From Corynebacterium faecale (GTDB lineage Bacteria > Actinomycetota > Actinomycetes > Mycobacteriales > Mycobacteriaceae): a stretch of 64,000 nt of DNA. Location of the stretch: positions 682,001 through 746,000 of the forward strand of contig NZ_CP047204.1 of NCBI RefSeq assembly GCF_030408735.1, read 5' to 3'. The position numbers were made by a program, and so were the translations under genes. The notes beneath the pieces were generated by a model. The model had not been told where the DNA came from, ran no database searches, and was given only the letters and a program-made list of their open reading frames with translations. This document shows positions 63,691 through 64,000 of the stretch, one piece after another (position 1 is the first letter of the stretch; every line of letters begins with the position of its first letter).

Positions 63691-64000
63691 ATGTCATTCT
63701 TCTACGTTCTCCGTGAGGCCCTGCGCGGCATGGGTCGCAATCTCACCATGACGCTCGCACTGGTCATCACCACCTCCATCTCCCTGGCCCTGTTGGCCAC
63801 CGGTTTCCTGGTGACCAACATGACCGACCGCACCAAGGACATCTACCTCGACCGCGTTGAAGTGATGATCCAGCTGGATGAGGACACCTCCGCCACCGAT
63901 GCTGACTGCCTGAATGAGTCCTGCGTGGAGGTCCGTGAACAGCTCGAGGGCCTGGACGGCATTGATTCCATCACCTACCGTTCCCGTGAGCAGTCCTATC
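63691..64000 (+). CDS. ftsX: Cell-division protein FtsX, 3' end beyond the window
   Basis: The first 103 codons are visible. MSFFYVLREALRGMGRN is the usual FtsX opening, followed by the first membrane helix (TLALVITTSISLALLATGFLV) and the start of the extracytoplasmic loop with two cysteines (DADCLNESC). It partners FtsE, 12 nt upstream. The remaining membrane helices lie outside the window. Confidence 0.95.
   Translation, partial: MSFFYVLREALRGMGRNLTMTLALVITTSISLALLATGFLVTNMTDRTKDIYLDRVEVMIQLDEDTSATDADCLNESCVEVREQLEGLDGIDSITYRSREQSY

Noticed and set aside
1..64000. CRISPR arrays, insertion sequences or rRNA genes
   Set aside because: No regularly spaced repeats, no transposase-like frames and no rRNA stretch were seen on reading the window.

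Overview
The window is chromosomal DNA of a Corynebacterium, most likely of the C. glutamicum / C. efficiens group. The evidence is the gene order, which follows the conserved mycobacterial-corynebacterial backbone: manC, whiB, manB, tobH-like, manA, sahH, tmk, mtrA, mtrB, lpqB, comF-like, hpf, secA, rsgA, aroA, sigH, rshA, whiB1, rhlE, adnA, adnB, K+ channel, nudC, uvrD2, UPF0182, hisN, prfB, ftsE, ftsX. Moderately high GC, AAGGAG-type ribosome sites, and many starts that sit 7-8 nt behind a TAnnnT -10 box (probable leaderless mRNAs) fit the same assignment. The species is inferred, not proven.

Region by region. 1-7.5 kb: GDP-mannose supply (manC 3' end, manB, manA) interleaved with a WhiB2-type regulator (whcD), a degenerate zincin-fold protein, DUF3499 and a TobH-like protein. 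7.5-15.6 kb: a Pro/Thr-rich anchored protein, a DUF4259 protein, then sahH-tmk and mtrA-mtrB-lpqB (cell-envelope two-component system) followed by a ComF-type phosphoribosyltransferase. 15.7-19.5 kb: long-form hpf, secA1 and an Rv3235-like protein. 19.6-24.5 kb: HAD-like, DUF6912, rsgA, aroA, a divergent SRAP/YedK gene and an HNH endonuclease. 24.7-26.8 kb: stress regulation (sigH-rshA), the 24-residue ribosomal protein bL37, and whiB1/whcE with a CRP/GlxR-like site far upstream. 26.8-41.8 kb: membrane and secreted proteins, rhlE, then the double-strand-break motor-nuclease pair adnA-adnB, a TVGYGD potassium channel, nudC and uvrD2. 41.8-51.3 kb: two lipoproteins, an orphan TOMM-type E1-like protein, a YgjP-like peptidase, a DUF2342 protein, a PDZ/Lon-like protease, a PPA1309-family protein and UPF0182.

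51.3-58.8 kb is the least conserved part. Two identical initiator tRNA genes, each with its own promoter and terminator, bracket a 128-residue protein of unknown function and a two-gene operon of very short hydrophobic peptides (49 and 34 residues) that resemble corynebacterial mycomembrane channel peptides in general character. A BCCT osmolyte carrier follows, then a complete four-gene operon closely matching the Propionibacterium biotin-dependent methylmalonyl-CoA:pyruvate transcarboxylase (5S, 12S, a small ORF, 1.3S biotin carrier). 58.8-64 kb returns to backbone: a Tat-type secreted trypsin-like protease, hisN and a second inositol-monophosphatase-like gene, prfB, ftsE and the start of ftsX.

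The best candidates for something not yet described are the small-peptide operon inside the duplicated initiator-tRNA unit and the corynebacterial transcarboxylase operon. Smaller observations of note are a 19-bp divergent promoter with overlapping -10 boxes giving two leaderless transcripts (aroA / SRAP), a strong internal ribosome site ahead of the RCK domain of the K+ channel, loss of the Walker A lysine in AdnA, and a probable non-AUG start for MtrB.
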